Source: Bacillus cereus ATCC 14579
GTDB taxonomy: Bacteria > Bacillota > Bacilli > Bacillales > Bacillaceae_G
DNA: 64,000 nt
Direction of reading: 5' to 3'
NCBI RefSeq assembly: GCF_000007825.1
Contig: NC_004722.1
Span: 1,838,501-1,902,500, forward strand
Both the position numbers and the translations under genes were made by a program. How positions within the stretch are numbered: position 1 is the stretch's first letter; every line of letters starts with the position of its first letter. Of this stretch, positions 1 to 9,200 are shown piece by piece. The notes under the pieces were generated by a model, which searched no databases, was not told the DNA's origin, and saw nothing but the letters and a program-made list of their open reading frames with translations.

Positions 1-2
1 AA

Positions 3-512
3 GCGAAATTAGCAGAATACGAAAAAGCTGAGGAAGAGCGTAAAAAGCAAGAAATGACGGAAATTGAACGTTTGCAGGCTGAAAAAGAAGAAGCTGACAA
101 AAAGGCACTAGAAGCTTCCGAAGCAGCACAAAAAGCGCAAGAAAAAGCAAATACACGTATTCTAAATACAGAAATTAAGAGTATTGCACGTACTTTAGAT
201 GCAAATGATCCAGGTGACGTATTGGCGCTTTTAGATAAGTCGACCATTCAACTTGATGAGAATGGAAATTATCAAGGAGTTGAAGAGGCTGTTAATGCGC
301 TAAAGGAAAGCAAACCTTGGATGTTCAAGAAAGTTGTGGGAGCTGATGCAGCCGGTGGCGCGAATCCAGGAACAAATCCGAGAGCGAATGAAATTCTTGC
401 TTTAGAAAAAGAACTGGAAGAAGCAAAAACAAAAGCGTTAAAAGATTCAAAGTATGCGGGAGAAGTAACACGTATTTATAACAAGTTGTTAGAAGCGAAA
501 TCGAAGAAATAA
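3..512 (+). CDS. phage scaffold protein, DUF4355-like (5' end outside window)
   Basis: The reading frame is already open at the window edge (frame of position 3), so the true start is upstream; an internal ATG at 54 is unlikely to be the start. The first ~60 residues are almost all charged and alanine-rich (Glu/Lys/Ala), typical of a coiled coil, followed by a conserved-looking segment (TLDANDPGDVLALLD, then ALKESKPWMFKK). This layout and the position directly before the major capsid gene match DUF4355/GP20-type scaffold proteins, which shape the procapsid and are then lost. Family call is by pattern and context; the role is inferred. Confidence 0.75.
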   Translation, partial: AKLAEYEKAEEERKKQEMTEIERLQAEKEEADKKALEASEAAQKAQEKANTRILNTEIKSIARTLDANDPGDVLALLDKSTIQLDENGNYQGVEEAVNALKESKPWMFKKVVGADAAGGANPGTNPRANEILALEKELEEAKTKALKDSKYAGEVTRIYNKLLEAKSKK

Positions 513-571
513 CGGATCGTTGATTAAAAGTCAGCGATTTTTTAATTTTAAAATTTGAGGGGGCTACAAAT

Positions 572-1696
572 ATGCCAGTACCAACTACGTACGAATTTCA
601 ACAACAAGTAAGACAAATGCAAGCGAATGTGGATTTAATTCTTACGAAAGCACCTGTTCTTTTCGGATTAATTGGTGTAGGAGACGCTTTAACACAAACT
701 AAATTTGAATGGCAGAACGACTATTTAAACTCTGATACAGGTATTGTAAAAACTGCCGCAGCTGTTGGGGATACGGACCTAGTTTTAGAAAAAGGCGAGG
801 CTCGTAAATTCACTGAAAATGCTCTGGTACAAAACGGCTTAGAAGTGCTACGTGTAGTAAGTGTTGATGAAAATGCCGATAAAATCACTGTGCAACGTGG
901 TTACGATAGTACGAAAGCGGAGGCAATTACAGCTGGTGGTGAATTAAAAGTCATCGCAAGACCGAGACCAGAAGGTGAAGATGCTTTCCGTAAGAATGAG
1001 ATCAATGACCGTTTAGTGTCACATAACTTCTCACAAATCTTTTCAAGATACGCATCTGTTTCACGTACACAACAACAAGTGAATACATACGGCGTATCAA
1101 ACGAATTAGATTATCAAGTAAATCTGCGTTTACAAGAGATGATTCGTGAAGCGAACACGTCTTTAATTTATGGTCGTAGAAATGGCGGTTCTCCGACACA
1201 ACCACGTACTACAGGTGGTTTATTTGCATTTACAGGTATTGAAGGTTCTCATAAGCAAGATTTTAAAGGGAACGAAATCGCGGCTAAACCACTGAATGAC
1301 GCTGTAGAGCAAGTGTTTACGCGAGGCGGTTCAGCAAATACGATTCTATGTGGACCGAATATCGCACGACAAATCACAAAACTTGGTGGCGATACAATTC
1401 GTACTACGCGTCAAGATACTGCGGCAGGTTACCAAATCTTATCGTTTGTATCGGATTTACCAGGTGGAGCGATTTCTAGTGTGGTAGTTGATTTAAATAT
1501 GCCTAAAGATCGTGCGTTACTTCTTGATACAGATAAAGTAAAGGCACGTTACTTAACTCCAATTTATGATCAAGATGCTACACCAAATGGTGCTGACTAC
1601 TTCTCTCGTGTCATTCGTGGGGAATTTGGATTTGAAGTTAAGAATGCGAAAGAGTCTATCGCTGTTCTTGAAAATATCTCTAAAACAATGGCTTAA
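572..1696 (+). CDS. phage major capsid protein (SU10/DUF5309 type)
   Basis: 374 residues, starting with ATG behind a GAGGGGG ribosome site. The sequence has the pattern of the SU10/DUF5309 major capsid family: an N-terminal helix region (FQQQVRQMQANVDLIL), a central segment with FSRYASVSRTQQQV, the glycine-rich turn LIYGRRNGGSPTQPRTTGG, and a C-terminal ISSVVVDLNMPKDRALLLD region. It would form the HK97-fold shell of the head. It lies between the scaffold and head fiber genes, which fits a head module. A hairpin terminator follows at once, so the capsid gene can be expressed at a higher level than what follows. Confidence 0.88.
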   Translation: MPVPTTYEFQQQVRQMQANVDLILTKAPVLFGLIGVGDALTQTKFEWQNDYLNSDTGIVKTAAAVGDTDLVLEKGEARKFTENALVQNGLEVLRVVSVDENADKITVQRGYDSTKAEAITAGGELKVIARPRPEGEDAFRKNEINDRLVSHNFSQIFSRYASVSRTQQQVNTYGVSNELDYQVNLRLQEMIREANTSLIYGRRNGGSPTQPRTTGGLFAFTGIEGSHKQDFKGNEIAAKPLNDAVEQVFTRGGSANTILCGPNIARQITKLGGDTIRTTRQDTAAGYQILSFVSDLPGGAISSVVVDLNMPKDRALLLDTDKVKARYLTPIYDQDATPNGADYFSRVIRGEFGFEVKNAKESIAVLENISKTMA

Positions 1697-1723
1697 AAGG
1701 TAGCGTGTATGCTACCTTTTTTG
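1695..1723 (+). terminator. terminator after capsid gene
   Basis: AAAGGTAGC pairs with GCTACCTTT across a 6-nt loop and runs into a T tract. It begins at the capsid stop codon. Confidence 0.8.
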
Positions 1724-1745
1724 TATTTTGAAAGGAGTTTTATGC

Positions 1746-1970
1746 ATGTCTATTTCTGAAAATCAAGCACAACGTTTAAACAGATCGATGCCGATTGCGA
1801 AAGACACATCACTTGGCAATATTATTAAAGGTCTTGAAGAAAAAGTAGCTCTAATACCCAAAAAGGTTGATAAACAACCAGATAGTACAGCGACTGACGT
1901 AGCGGGTGTAGTGAAAGACTTAAATGCACTTATTGCAAAATTAAAAGCTGCAGGAATCATGATGCCTTAA
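1746..1970 (+). CDS. phage head fiber protein
   Basis: 74 residues from the ATG at 1746, chosen because AAAGGAG sits 8 nt upstream; an in-frame TTG at 1728 overlaps that ribosome site and is unlikely. The C-terminal half (PDSTATDVAGVVKDLNAL, then KAAGIM) matches the short head fiber family known from phi29-like and many Bacillus siphoviruses, where trimers decorate the capsid surface. It directly follows the capsid gene. Family recognition is good because the DSTATDVAG motif is distinctive; its role here is inferred from the family. Confidence 0.75.
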   Translation: MSISENQAQRLNRSMPIAKDTSLGNIIKGLEEKVALIPKKVDKQPDSTATDVAGVVKDLNALIAKLKAAGIMMP

Positions 1971-1998
1971 CAAAATACAGTGACGGAGGTGACGCAAA

Positions 1999-2340
1999 AT
2001 GAAGGTGTCGGAAAGGCTGGAGAGTCGGTTAGCAAAAGTTCCAAAAGTAACTCCTGAAGACATCGGAAATTGGCTAGCTGAAGCCGAAACTGAGTCAGAA
2101 TTAACCGAAGAATTAAACGCAAATGCTGTATTTTATCTTGCTCTGTCATTTGCTTATGAATCGATTGCGGCAGACGCGGCGCGCTATTTTTCTTATACAG
2201 ATGGCGAAGAATCGGTTGATAAATCAATGATCTTTGCAAACTATAAGAAGTTATCAGCGGACGCGCTTAAAAAGTACAGGAAATATCGACGGGGAAAAGG
2301 TACTCACCAAACATTTGCTAAACGGGCAGATGGGAGATGA
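1999..2340 (+). CDS. head-tail connector-like protein
   Basis: 113 residues, ATG behind a GGAGGTG ribosome site. It is a small mostly helical protein with an acidic N-terminal half (VTPEDIGNWLAEAETESELTEEL) and a basic tail (YRKYRRGKGTHQ). Size, composition and position after the capsid and head fiber genes fit gp6-like head-tail connector or adaptor proteins that sit under the portal. I do not recognise a decisive motif, so the call leans on gene order. Its 3' end slightly overlaps the ribosome site of the next gene. Confidence 0.5.
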   Translation: MKVSERLESRLAKVPKVTPEDIGNWLAEAETESELTEELNANAVFYLALSFAYESIAADAARYFSYTDGEESVDKSMIFANYKKLSADALKKYRKYRRGKGTHQTFAKRADGR

Positions 2341-2344
2341 TTAC

Positions 2345-3151
2345 ATGAGCGATTCTCAACAAGAGATGGATGCGGCGCTCGATACCATTTCCGAAGAATT
2401 TAAAGAGGAGCACGAAAAACAAGTTTCTGATACTGTAAAGGCCATTATCCTAATACGTTTGTTTTTAGTTGATTTATTGAATGACTATCAAAAGGATGGA
2501 ATCGTGAAGCGTAGTAGGTTAAATGCGTTATTACGAGACCTTACTTTATACGAAAAAGAATTTCGTAAACAAGCAGAGCGGTCATTCCATACATTGATTG
2601 AAAACACATCGAAGTGGACCACGTCAAAATTATCAGAGGCAGGTTTGGACGTGAAATCTATAACTGCGGTAAATAAGCAAATTATTCAAGGGGTTATAAA
2701 AAGAACTGGTGAAGATGGCTTAGTTTTGTCTGATCGTGTATGGAATTTATCTGGAGATATGAGAGATCGATTAAGTAGTGTCATTCGTCCATCTGTATTA
2801 AAGGGCGAGAGCATTACAATGATTTCTCAAAAGATAAAGGAAGTACACGACAATGAGAAATGGAAGGTTGAGCGTGTAGCAATTTCTGAGAGTACTAACA
2901 CGTACCGAGCAGCTACTATACAGAATGGATTAGAAAGTGAAATTGTGACAGGTTATCAAATTATTGATAATGGCCATCGCCACAGATACCACTCAAAGCA
3001 TATGTGTTACAAGCTAGCTAGACGTGATGCATACGGTTTAGGAGCTGGGAAGTATCCGAAAAATATTCCGGAAAGTCTTATGAATCAATTAATAAGCCCA
3101 CATCCACAATGTTCGTCACGGCTGAACTACTTAATAAGTGAGGAGGTGTAG
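2345..3151 (+). CDS. phage minor head protein (SPP1 gp7 / Mu F type)
   Basis: 268 residues from the ATG at 2345, 8 nt behind GGGAG; a longer in-frame reading from 2234 would run through the previous gene and is rejected. The C-terminal half has the typical minor head signature: AISESTNTYRAA, then an H/C-rich block (NGHRHRYHSKHMCYKL) and HPQCSSRLNYL. Such proteins enter the head with the portal and act in head assembly or DNA ejection. In many phages the gene lies beside the portal gene; here it lies after the capsid gene, an order that I believe also occurs in other Bacillus cereus group phages. Confidence 0.72.
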   Translation: MSDSQQEMDAALDTISEEFKEEHEKQVSDTVKAIILIRLFLVDLLNDYQKDGIVKRSRLNALLRDLTLYEKEFRKQAERSFHTLIENTSKWTTSKLSEAGLDVKSITAVNKQIIQGVIKRTGEDGLVLSDRVWNLSGDMRDRLSSVIRPSVLKGESITMISQKIKEVHDNEKWKVERVAISESTNTYRAATIQNGLESEIVTGYQIIDNGHRHRYHSKHMCYKLARRDAYGLGAGKYPKNIPESLMNQLISPHPQCSSRLNYLISEEV

Positions 3152-3154
3152 CAA

Positions 3155-3529
3155 TTGCTTACTGAAGATGATATTAAAGAGATTCGCGAAAATCGTGAAA
3201 TGATTGAGCAAGGACGTAGGGAACCGGTGACATTATACATTAAAGGTGTTTCTGAAAAGGATCCAATTACAGGAGAAGAAATCCAAGGTGAACCCCGAAA
3301 AGAAAATGTTCAATTAGTTTGGAAGAAATTTACGTCAGTGGAAAAGACGAAGTTCGCTGATCTCGATGTAAAAAAAGGAGAGGCGCTTGTTACATTTCCT
3401 CTTAATGTGGACTTAGAGAACATTGAAAAAATTGAACGTAAAGGTGTTTTTTACGTTATCGAACTTATCGATGAACGGGGGCTTGGTGGCGTAAACCGTC
3501 GTGAGGTCATTGTAAAGAGGGTGATTTGA
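3155..3529 (+). CDS. head completion / head-tail joining protein, putative
   Basis: 124 residues beginning with TTG, 6 nt after a full AGGAGGTG ribosome site, only 3 nt behind the minor head stop codon. The C-terminal half is beta-rich (RKGVFYVIELIDERGLGGVNRREVIVKRVI), like stopper and joining proteins that close the head before tail attachment. I recognise no diagnostic motif; the role is inferred from gene order (minor head, this gene, HK97 gp10-like, tail terminator-like, tail tube). The stop codon touches the next gene's start. Confidence 0.5.
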   Translation: MLTEDDIKEIRENREMIEQGRREPVTLYIKGVSEKDPITGEEIQGEPRKENVQLVWKKFTSVEKTKFADLDVKKGEALVTFPLNVDLENIEKIERKGVFYVIELIDERGLGGVNRREVIVKRVI

Positions 3530-3888
3530 TGAGAATCAGAGTTGTTGTTAAAGGAAAATCAAATGTGTTAAAAGCACATAATCCCAATAGATACAAAACA
3601 CCAATTGAGCAAACGGTAGAAAAACATACACGCTTACAAGCTAATCAAGCCTCTAATCGAGCACCGATATTACACGGTCCTTTATCTGAAAGTATTCCTG
3701 CAAGTGTAAAGATGGTAGTCGGTGCGAGAATTATTGGTACGTATGGATCTCCTCTTATTTACGCGGCCGTACAAGAATTTACGCACAAAACCAAAAAAGG
3801 TTTTATGCGTAAAACAGCATTTGAAGGTGAGCAACCATTTGTTGAGGATATAAGCAAAACTGTTCAACGTGTGGCGAAGGGGCATTAA
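3529..3888 (+). CDS. HK97 gp10-like neck/tail protein
   Basis: 119 residues from ATG 3529, behind GAGGGTG. The sequence has the look of the HK97 gp10 family: basic, with a central ILHGPLSESI segment, YGSPLIYAAVQEFTH, and a C-terminal block ending PFVEDISKTVQRVA. The family acts at the head-tail junction. It is packed between the joining protein and a tail terminator-like gene with almost no gaps, consistent with one transcription unit. Confidence is moderate because the family is short and variable. Confidence 0.6.
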   Translation: MRIRVVVKGKSNVLKAHNPNRYKTPIEQTVEKHTRLQANQASNRAPILHGPLSESIPASVKMVVGARIIGTYGSPLIYAAVQEFTHKTKKGFMRKTAFEGEQPFVEDISKTVQRVAKGH

Positions 3889-3890
3889 TT

Positions 3891-4298
3891 ATGTTGAATG
3901 ATGTAATGTATTCATTAAAAAAGTTGTTGGATGTTTTTGCGCCTACTACATGGATATACGATGGTGTTTCTGTATCAGGAAAAGACAAACCCTTCATTAC
4001 CATTGAGGATTTGTCTGGAACAATTAGCAGGTATTCAAAGGAGAATTTTTCACGTAATCATCTGATACAAGTAGGTGTGTATGCAGATAAAATTTTTGAT
4101 AGGAACGATTTGCAAGATAGAATAATTAACCGATTCGAAAAGAGTTCAATTGACTTGTTCGATACAAGTAAAAAGAATCCAGAACGAATCGGTTTTTTTA
4201 ATGCAAAAGTAAAGAATTTTGAACCACTGTCTCAAAAAGACGTTGAGATTTTAACAGCGAAACACTTGAGTTTTATTACTATAACAATCAGAAATTAG
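3891..4298 (+). CDS. tail terminator/completion-like protein
   Basis: 135 residues. The predicted fold is mixed alpha/beta, with an N-terminal helix (MLNDVMYSLKKLLD), strands around WIYDGVSVSGKDKPFITIED and a C-terminal AKHLSFITITIRN strand, a pattern common in tail terminator proteins that cap the tail tube. It is placed right before the tail tube gene, as usual for this protein. No motif proves the call; it is an inference from position, size and strand pattern. Confidence 0.5.
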   Translation: MLNDVMYSLKKLLDVFAPTTWIYDGVSVSGKDKPFITIEDLSGTISRYSKENFSRNHLIQVGVYADKIFDRNDLQDRIINRFEKSSIDLFDTSKKNPERIGFFNAKVKNFEPLSQKDVEILTAKHLSFITITIRN

Positions 4299-4311
4299 AG
4301 GAGGAACAAAA

Positions 4312-4818
4312 ATGGCAGAAGTAAAAAAAAGTAATGCACCTGAGTTTAAAGGTGCCGAAACGCTTTACTTGATTGACATTCCGCAACCTGATGGGAAAAC
4401 TACAAAAACAGTTCGATTTTTTAACCAAACGTCAGGTTCACGATCAATTGAGGCTGGAGAAATCGAGTTAAAAACGAAAGATAAGAGTGGATCTGATTAC
4501 GGTGACGTAACACAATCAGCTAGTATTGAAGGGATTTGTACTGAAGGTGACGAGGGACTTGATTATGTAGAAGAAGCAATTCTTAATAAAGTTTTAGTAA
4601 GAATTCATGAAGTTAACCTACGTAGTGCAACCGCTTCTGAGTTTAAAGTTAAATCAGGAACATACATGTTGAATAGTTTGGAACTTTCTCATGAAAATGA
4701 GGAGTACTCAAAGTATTCTATCGGCTTAAAATTAAACGGGAAAATTTCTAAAGGGACGCTTAATAAAGTACCAGAAGGTGCACCTTCTGGTGATGTAGCT
4801 ACACCAGGAACTGAATAA
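4312..4818 (+). CDS. phage major tail tube protein (TP901-1 type)
   Basis: 168 residues, ATG behind GAGGAGG. The sequence matches the TP901-1-type tail tube family: N-terminal FKGAETLYLIDIP, a central region with TQSASIEGICTEGDEGLDYVEEAI, and LNSLELSHENEEYSKYSIGLKLNG. The protein stacks as hexamer rings to form the tube through which DNA leaves. The gene lies where expected, before the chaperones and tape measure. A short glycine/proline-rich tail (EGAPSGDVATPGTE) closes the protein. Confidence 0.8.
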   Translation: MAEVKKSNAPEFKGAETLYLIDIPQPDGKTTKTVRFFNQTSGSRSIEAGEIELKTKDKSGSDYGDVTQSASIEGICTEGDEGLDYVEEAILNKVLVRIHEVNLRSATASEFKVKSGTYMLNSLELSHENEEYSKYSIGLKLNGKISKGTLNKVPEGAPSGDVATPGTE

Positions 4819-4841
4819 GGATGTTTTGAGGAGGATGAGAG

Positions 4842-5201
4842 ATGGAATCTATAACAGAAATAATTGCTGATTTTGAAAAAAGAATTAACGATCTACAAAG
4901 AGATAATGAAGGTTTAATTCAAACGTTAAATTGTGTTTCGGCAGGTGTAAACAAATTAAACAGAAGGGTCAATATGTTAGAAGAGGGATTAGCAACGAAA
5001 GCTGATATAACTCATGTTCAACTAATAAATAAACAATCTGAAATAATTAAGAAGATCAATGATAGTAAATTGGTAGGGATGGATTGTAAGGTTGGGGTTT
5101 CATTAGATGGAAGAGTTGTAGCGGAATCCATTGTCGAACATACAGCTGATTCAATCCAAGGTCGCGTAGTAAAAGGGAGTGAGATAAATGAAACTAGATA
5201 A
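4842..5201 (+). CDS. hypothetical coiled-coil phage protein
   Basis: 119 residues behind GGAGG. I do not recognise a family. The first ~70 residues form a probable coiled coil (heptad-like spacing of I/L in EIIADFEKRINDLQRDNEGL and VNKLNRRVNMLEEGL); the last part is a short beta-like segment with Val/Ile and acidic residues. It is inserted between the tail tube and tail chaperone genes, a place often taken by small accessory genes. Its end overlaps the next gene by 14 nt, which suggests translational coupling. Confidence 0.6.
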   Translation: MESITEIIADFEKRINDLQRDNEGLIQTLNCVSAGVNKLNRRVNMLEEGLATKADITHVQLINKQSEIIKKINDSKLVGMDCKVGVSLDGRVVAESIVEHTADSIQGRVVKGSEINETR

Positions 5202-5403
5202 ACAAGAACAAGCGGTTGCAATTGGTACATTTATTTCAATGCTAGGACAAGACCTTGTAAATGAACGCATCGATAAACAGAAATTAGAAAGTGTACTTCC
5301 TATCTTTAATGAAATGCAAGATAATACAACACCAAAGCAAAAGAGAGAAGCAATGATTAGTTTGCTTGGTAAAGCAGTGGATGAATTCCTGGAAAATAAA
5401 TAA
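5188..5403 (+). CDS. hypothetical small phage protein
   Basis: 71 residues; start ATG 5188 has GGGAGTGAG just upstream, inside the previous gene. The protein is helical, with no membrane segment and no motif I recognise. It overlaps the preceding coiled-coil gene and is followed by a terminator, so the two small genes form the end of a tail-tube transcript. Function unknown. Confidence 0.6.
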   Translation: MKLDKQEQAVAIGTFISMLGQDLVNERIDKQKLESVLPIFNEMQDNTTPKQKREAMISLLGKAVDEFLENK

Positions 5404-5415
5404 TTGAGATTTGAA

Positions 5416-5441
5416 TAAGCGTTCATATAAACGCTTTTTTA
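5416..5441 (+). terminator. terminator before tail chaperone genes
   Basis: AAGCGTT pairs with AACGCTT over a short loop and is followed by a T run. It separates the abundant tail tube transcript from the downstream chaperone and tape measure genes. Confidence 0.75.
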
Positions 5442-5470
5442 TTTTGAACAAAAAATTGGAGGTAATTATT

Positions 5471-5848
5471 ATGGCTGAAAAATCGTATACGCGTTTTGTA
5501 ATTAATGGTAAAGAACAAGAACTGAAATTCTGTTTACAAGCACTGAGATTATTAGATGAAAACGGTGGACCGATGCAATTCGTTTCTCAAACCATGCAGG
5601 GCGGAATTACTAATTTCACGGATGTGGTTTATTACGCACTGATTCATACAAATGAGGGAATCACGTATGAAGCTGTACAGAAAGAGATTGAAAATATGTT
5701 TAATGCTGAAAAACTAGACCTTGATGAAATTCTAAAGTACAACAAAGCAGTTGTGCTAAATAGTTTTTTCTTCCAGAAGACAGTGAAGAAACTTCTAGGG
5801 ACAATGACAGCGGAACAACAGAAATCGTTCGAGAACCTGTACGCATAA
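5471..5848 (+). CDS. tail assembly chaperone, short form (gpG-like)
   Basis: 125 residues from ATG 5471, behind TTGGAGG; an in-frame start at 5411 would lie within the terminator and is rejected. Position before the tape measure gene, length and the helical sequence (LQALRLLDENGGPMQF ... FENLYA) fit the tail assembly chaperone family. Such genes usually make two products, one by ribosomal frameshifting. A T TTT TTC heptamer lies in frame at 5764-5770, and the -1 frame is open from there to 6192. The chaperones hold the tape measure protein while the tail tube grows. Confidence 0.75.
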   Translation: MAEKSYTRFVINGKEQELKFCLQALRLLDENGGPMQFVSQTMQGGITNFTDVVYYALIHTNEGITYEAVQKEIENMFNAEKLDLDEILKYNKAVVLNSFFFQKTVKKLLGTMTAEQQKSFENLYA

Positions 5849-6192
5849 ATATTGATGAATTGCAAGGTGAGTGTTTTCGTTTTTTTAATATGACCACCTT
5901 GCAATCTTGGCGTATTAGTCTCAAGGAGTATCACCTTATGTTGACCGGATATAAGGACCAACTACTTGATAAGTACGAGTTTGCAAGTGTACAAGCTTTG
6001 TTTAATCGAAATGCTCAAAGTGACAAAATCAAGTCATTAGCGGATATATATACCCGTCCAGAAAGTGTTCGTGATATTGAAAAACAAGCAAATGAACGGA
6101 AAGACGTAGTTGAAAAAATTCAAAGAAACGAATCGTTCTTTGATCAAATAGAATCAATGATTAGAAGTCAAATACAAGAAGAGGAAGGGTAG
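5764..6192 (+). CDS. tail assembly chaperone extension (gpT-like), read by -1 frameshift
   Basis: The -1 frame relative to the preceding gene has a stop at 5761-5763 and is then open to 6192. A ribosome slipping back one base on T TTT TTC (5764-5770) would join ~100 residues of the short chaperone to ~140 residues here, making a ~240-residue fusion. The extension starts LPEDSEETSRDND and holds TLQSWRISLKEYHLML and a helical C-terminus. If read alone, the first usable starts (TTG 5860, ATG 5890) lack a ribosome site, which supports frameshifting. This is the classic G/GT layout of siphoviruses. Confidence 0.7.
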   Translation, partial: FFLPEDSEETSRDNDSGTTEIVREPVRINIDELQGECFRFFNMTTLQSWRISLKEYHLMLTGYKDQLLDKYEFASVQALFNRNAQSDKIKSLADIYTRPESVRDIEKQANERKDVVEKIQRNESFFDQIESMIRSQIQEEEG

Positions 6193-6201
6193 GTGAGGTG
6201 A

Positions 6202-9200
6202 ATGAGCCAGAACAAGGTAGAAACTCAGGTGATTGCAGACATATCTAATTTAATAAGTAACCTTGGAAGAGCTACACAAGCATGGAATACATTTTTTCAG
6301 CAGATTAGTAGACCACCTCCTATCCCACCAGCACCGCAACCGCCGTCACCTCCACCATTACCGCCAGCGCCACCAGCACCACCGCCTCCTGATTATTCAG
6401 GGTGGCGTGCTAGATTTCAAGAAGTAGGTAATCAAGCAATTGAAATGGGTCGACGTGTACAGCAAACAGGGCAAACAATGCAAAATGCATTTGGTCCTGC
6501 AGCTGCAGCGTCGGCTTTTGCTTTAGGGAGTATGATTCAAAAGTCACGAGAATTTGAATCGCAGACTCGTAAAGCGGCAGTTTTAACTGCAGGTGACTAC
6601 GGTCAAGTAAAGAAAGCGATTCTTGATATGGCAAAGGATTCTGTGTATTCAACAGGGCAGGTAGCAGCGGCTTTCGCTGAAATGGGTGCGAAAGGTTTCG
6701 ATTCGGCTCAAGCAACGTCCGCATTACCTGGTGTGTTGAGTGCAGCGGCTGCGTCAGGCGAAGACCTGGGGATGGTTGCTGATACGATTACGTCAGCTTT
6801 AAACTCATTTGGTATGGAGGCAAGTCAAAGTACACATGTTGCTGATGTTCTAGCAACAGCCGCAAACGCAACAGCTGCAGGTGTAGGGGATATGCAATAC
6901 GCTTTTAAATATGCGGCGGGTCCAGCAGCTCAATTAGGCATATCGATGGAAGAATTAGCGGCTTCTGTTGGTATTATGTCAAATAGCGGTATTAAAGGGG
7001 AGACCGCTGGTACAGCATTACGTGCATCTTTACTACGTTTAGTTAAGCCGCCAAAAACAGCGGCAAATGAGTTAAAACGGCTTGGCGTATCTATTACGGA
7101 TCAACAAGGTAATATGAAACCATTGTCTCAAATTATTGGTGAGTTGAAATCAGGAATGGAAGGTATGACAAGTGCACAAAAAGGTGCGGCGTTAGCAACA
7201 ATATTTGGGACAGAAGCTGTATCTGGTATGATGGCACTTGTAGCAGCGGGACCTGAAAAGATTGAAGCTTTAACACAATCCTTAGTGAAATCGGACGGTG
7301 CTTCTAAAAAAGCTGCGGACTCTATGCTTGAAGGATGGGCCGGAGCACTGACGAAAATGGAATCCTCTCTTGATGCTGCAGCACGTGCGTTTACTGATGC
7401 ATTAGCTCCTGCATTAATGGCTGTAGCTGGAGTAGTTGAAACCTTAGCAAATGCGTTTATGAAATTACCAGCTCCTGTGCAGACGGTGATTGCTTCGGTA
7501 GTAGCATTTACTACGGCTTTTTTAGTTATAGCAACGGTAGCGGGTATTGTTATTAACGCAATCGGCGGTGCAATTATCACTCTCGGTCAACTTATGCTAT
7601 GGATGTCGGGAACATCAAAAGGTGCGGTAATGCTGCGGGCTGCTTTGTCAGCACTGAGAGCCGGATTTGCCTTATTGTTAGGACCGGTTGGTGCGGTTAT
7701 TGCAATTCTAAGCTTAGTGGGGGTAGCGCTAGTTCAACTATACAAACATAATGAGACTTTTCGAAATGCCGTTAATAATGCATGGGAATCAATAAAAAGT
7801 GGGACAGTAGCGGCAGTTGAAGCTATGAAATCTGCTATTGATTCTTTAGGTTCTTATCTTGGGACAATACCGGGAAAATTTTCAGCAATGGGTACAGCAA
7901 TCGGCACAGCATTAGAGGCAGGGTTAATTAAAGCGGGTCAAGTATTTTCTGGTTTTGCAATAGCTGTAGAGAATTCGCTAGTTACGATAAAATCAAAGTT
8001 CAGTGAGTTTGGTCAAGGAATAAGCGGTGCGTTTAGTTCAGCAATATCAGGACTTAGTTCAGCATTCTCCGGAATTGGTTCTGCCGTTTCTCCAGTGATT
8101 GACTTTATAAAAATGTCCTTCTCTTCAATAGGAAATACGATAGCTACTTTAACACCATTAATTGTACGTTTAGGTTTATCGTTTTTAGGTGTTTCTGGAC
8201 CCGTAGGGTGGGTAATCGCTATTGTAGGTTCTTTAGGTGCTACGATATTTAAATTGATAAATACAAACGATCAAGTGAAGTCTGCTTTTATGTCGGCTTG
8301 GCAGTCTATACAATCAATTTTTAGTTCTGTAATGTCTGCGATTTTGCCTGTTGTTCAGTCAATAGCTCAAGGGATTACACAAGCATTTGCACCACTTGCT
8401 CCTGAATTTGCGAAAACTGGACAAGTTATAGCAGAAAGTTTCGCGACACTTGGACCTGCTCTTTCTGAGTTAGGTGCGGCTTTTGGTGAGTTAGGTGCTA
8501 CAATAGCTAGTTTGTTTAGTGAAGTAGTACAAGCTGTAGTACCGATAGCACTCGACTTATTCCGTTTGTTTGGAGAAACAATCCAAGCCGTAGTACCTTT
8601 AGCGTCTGACTTATTTAAGCTTTTCGGTCAAGTAATACAAGAAGTAATGCCTATGATTACTGAATTAATTCAGATGTTTGCTGATACGACAATAGAAATT
8701 ATGCCAGTGATAACAGAGGCTATACAACAAGTAGCCCAAATTTTTACTGAGCTAGCAAGCACAGTTTTACCGATATTCGCTCAAGCTTTTCAAACGGCAT
8801 TCCCTATTATATTACAAGTAATCCAGGCGGCATTTAGCATAGCAGGAATGCTGATTCAAGGGTTTGGAGAAGTCTTATCAATCATAGCGACGTCGGTGAT
8901 TCCGATTATTCTCCAGGCGGTACAAGCGGTCTTCCCAGTAATAGCTGGGATTATAGCTGCTGCGATTTCCGTTGCGATTCCTATTATTCAATTATTGGGC
9001 CAGGTAATCTCTATCATAGCGAATACAGTTATCCCTTTAATTTTACAAATCGTTCAGGCGGTTTTCCCGGTAATAGTTTCGATAATTCAAGCGGCGATTC
9101 CCGTAGCGACTGCGATACTTGAAGGTTTAGCGACAATAATAAAAGGCGTAGTGATCCCGGCGATTCAATTTATTTTGTCGATTGTCCAGGCAGTTTTTCC

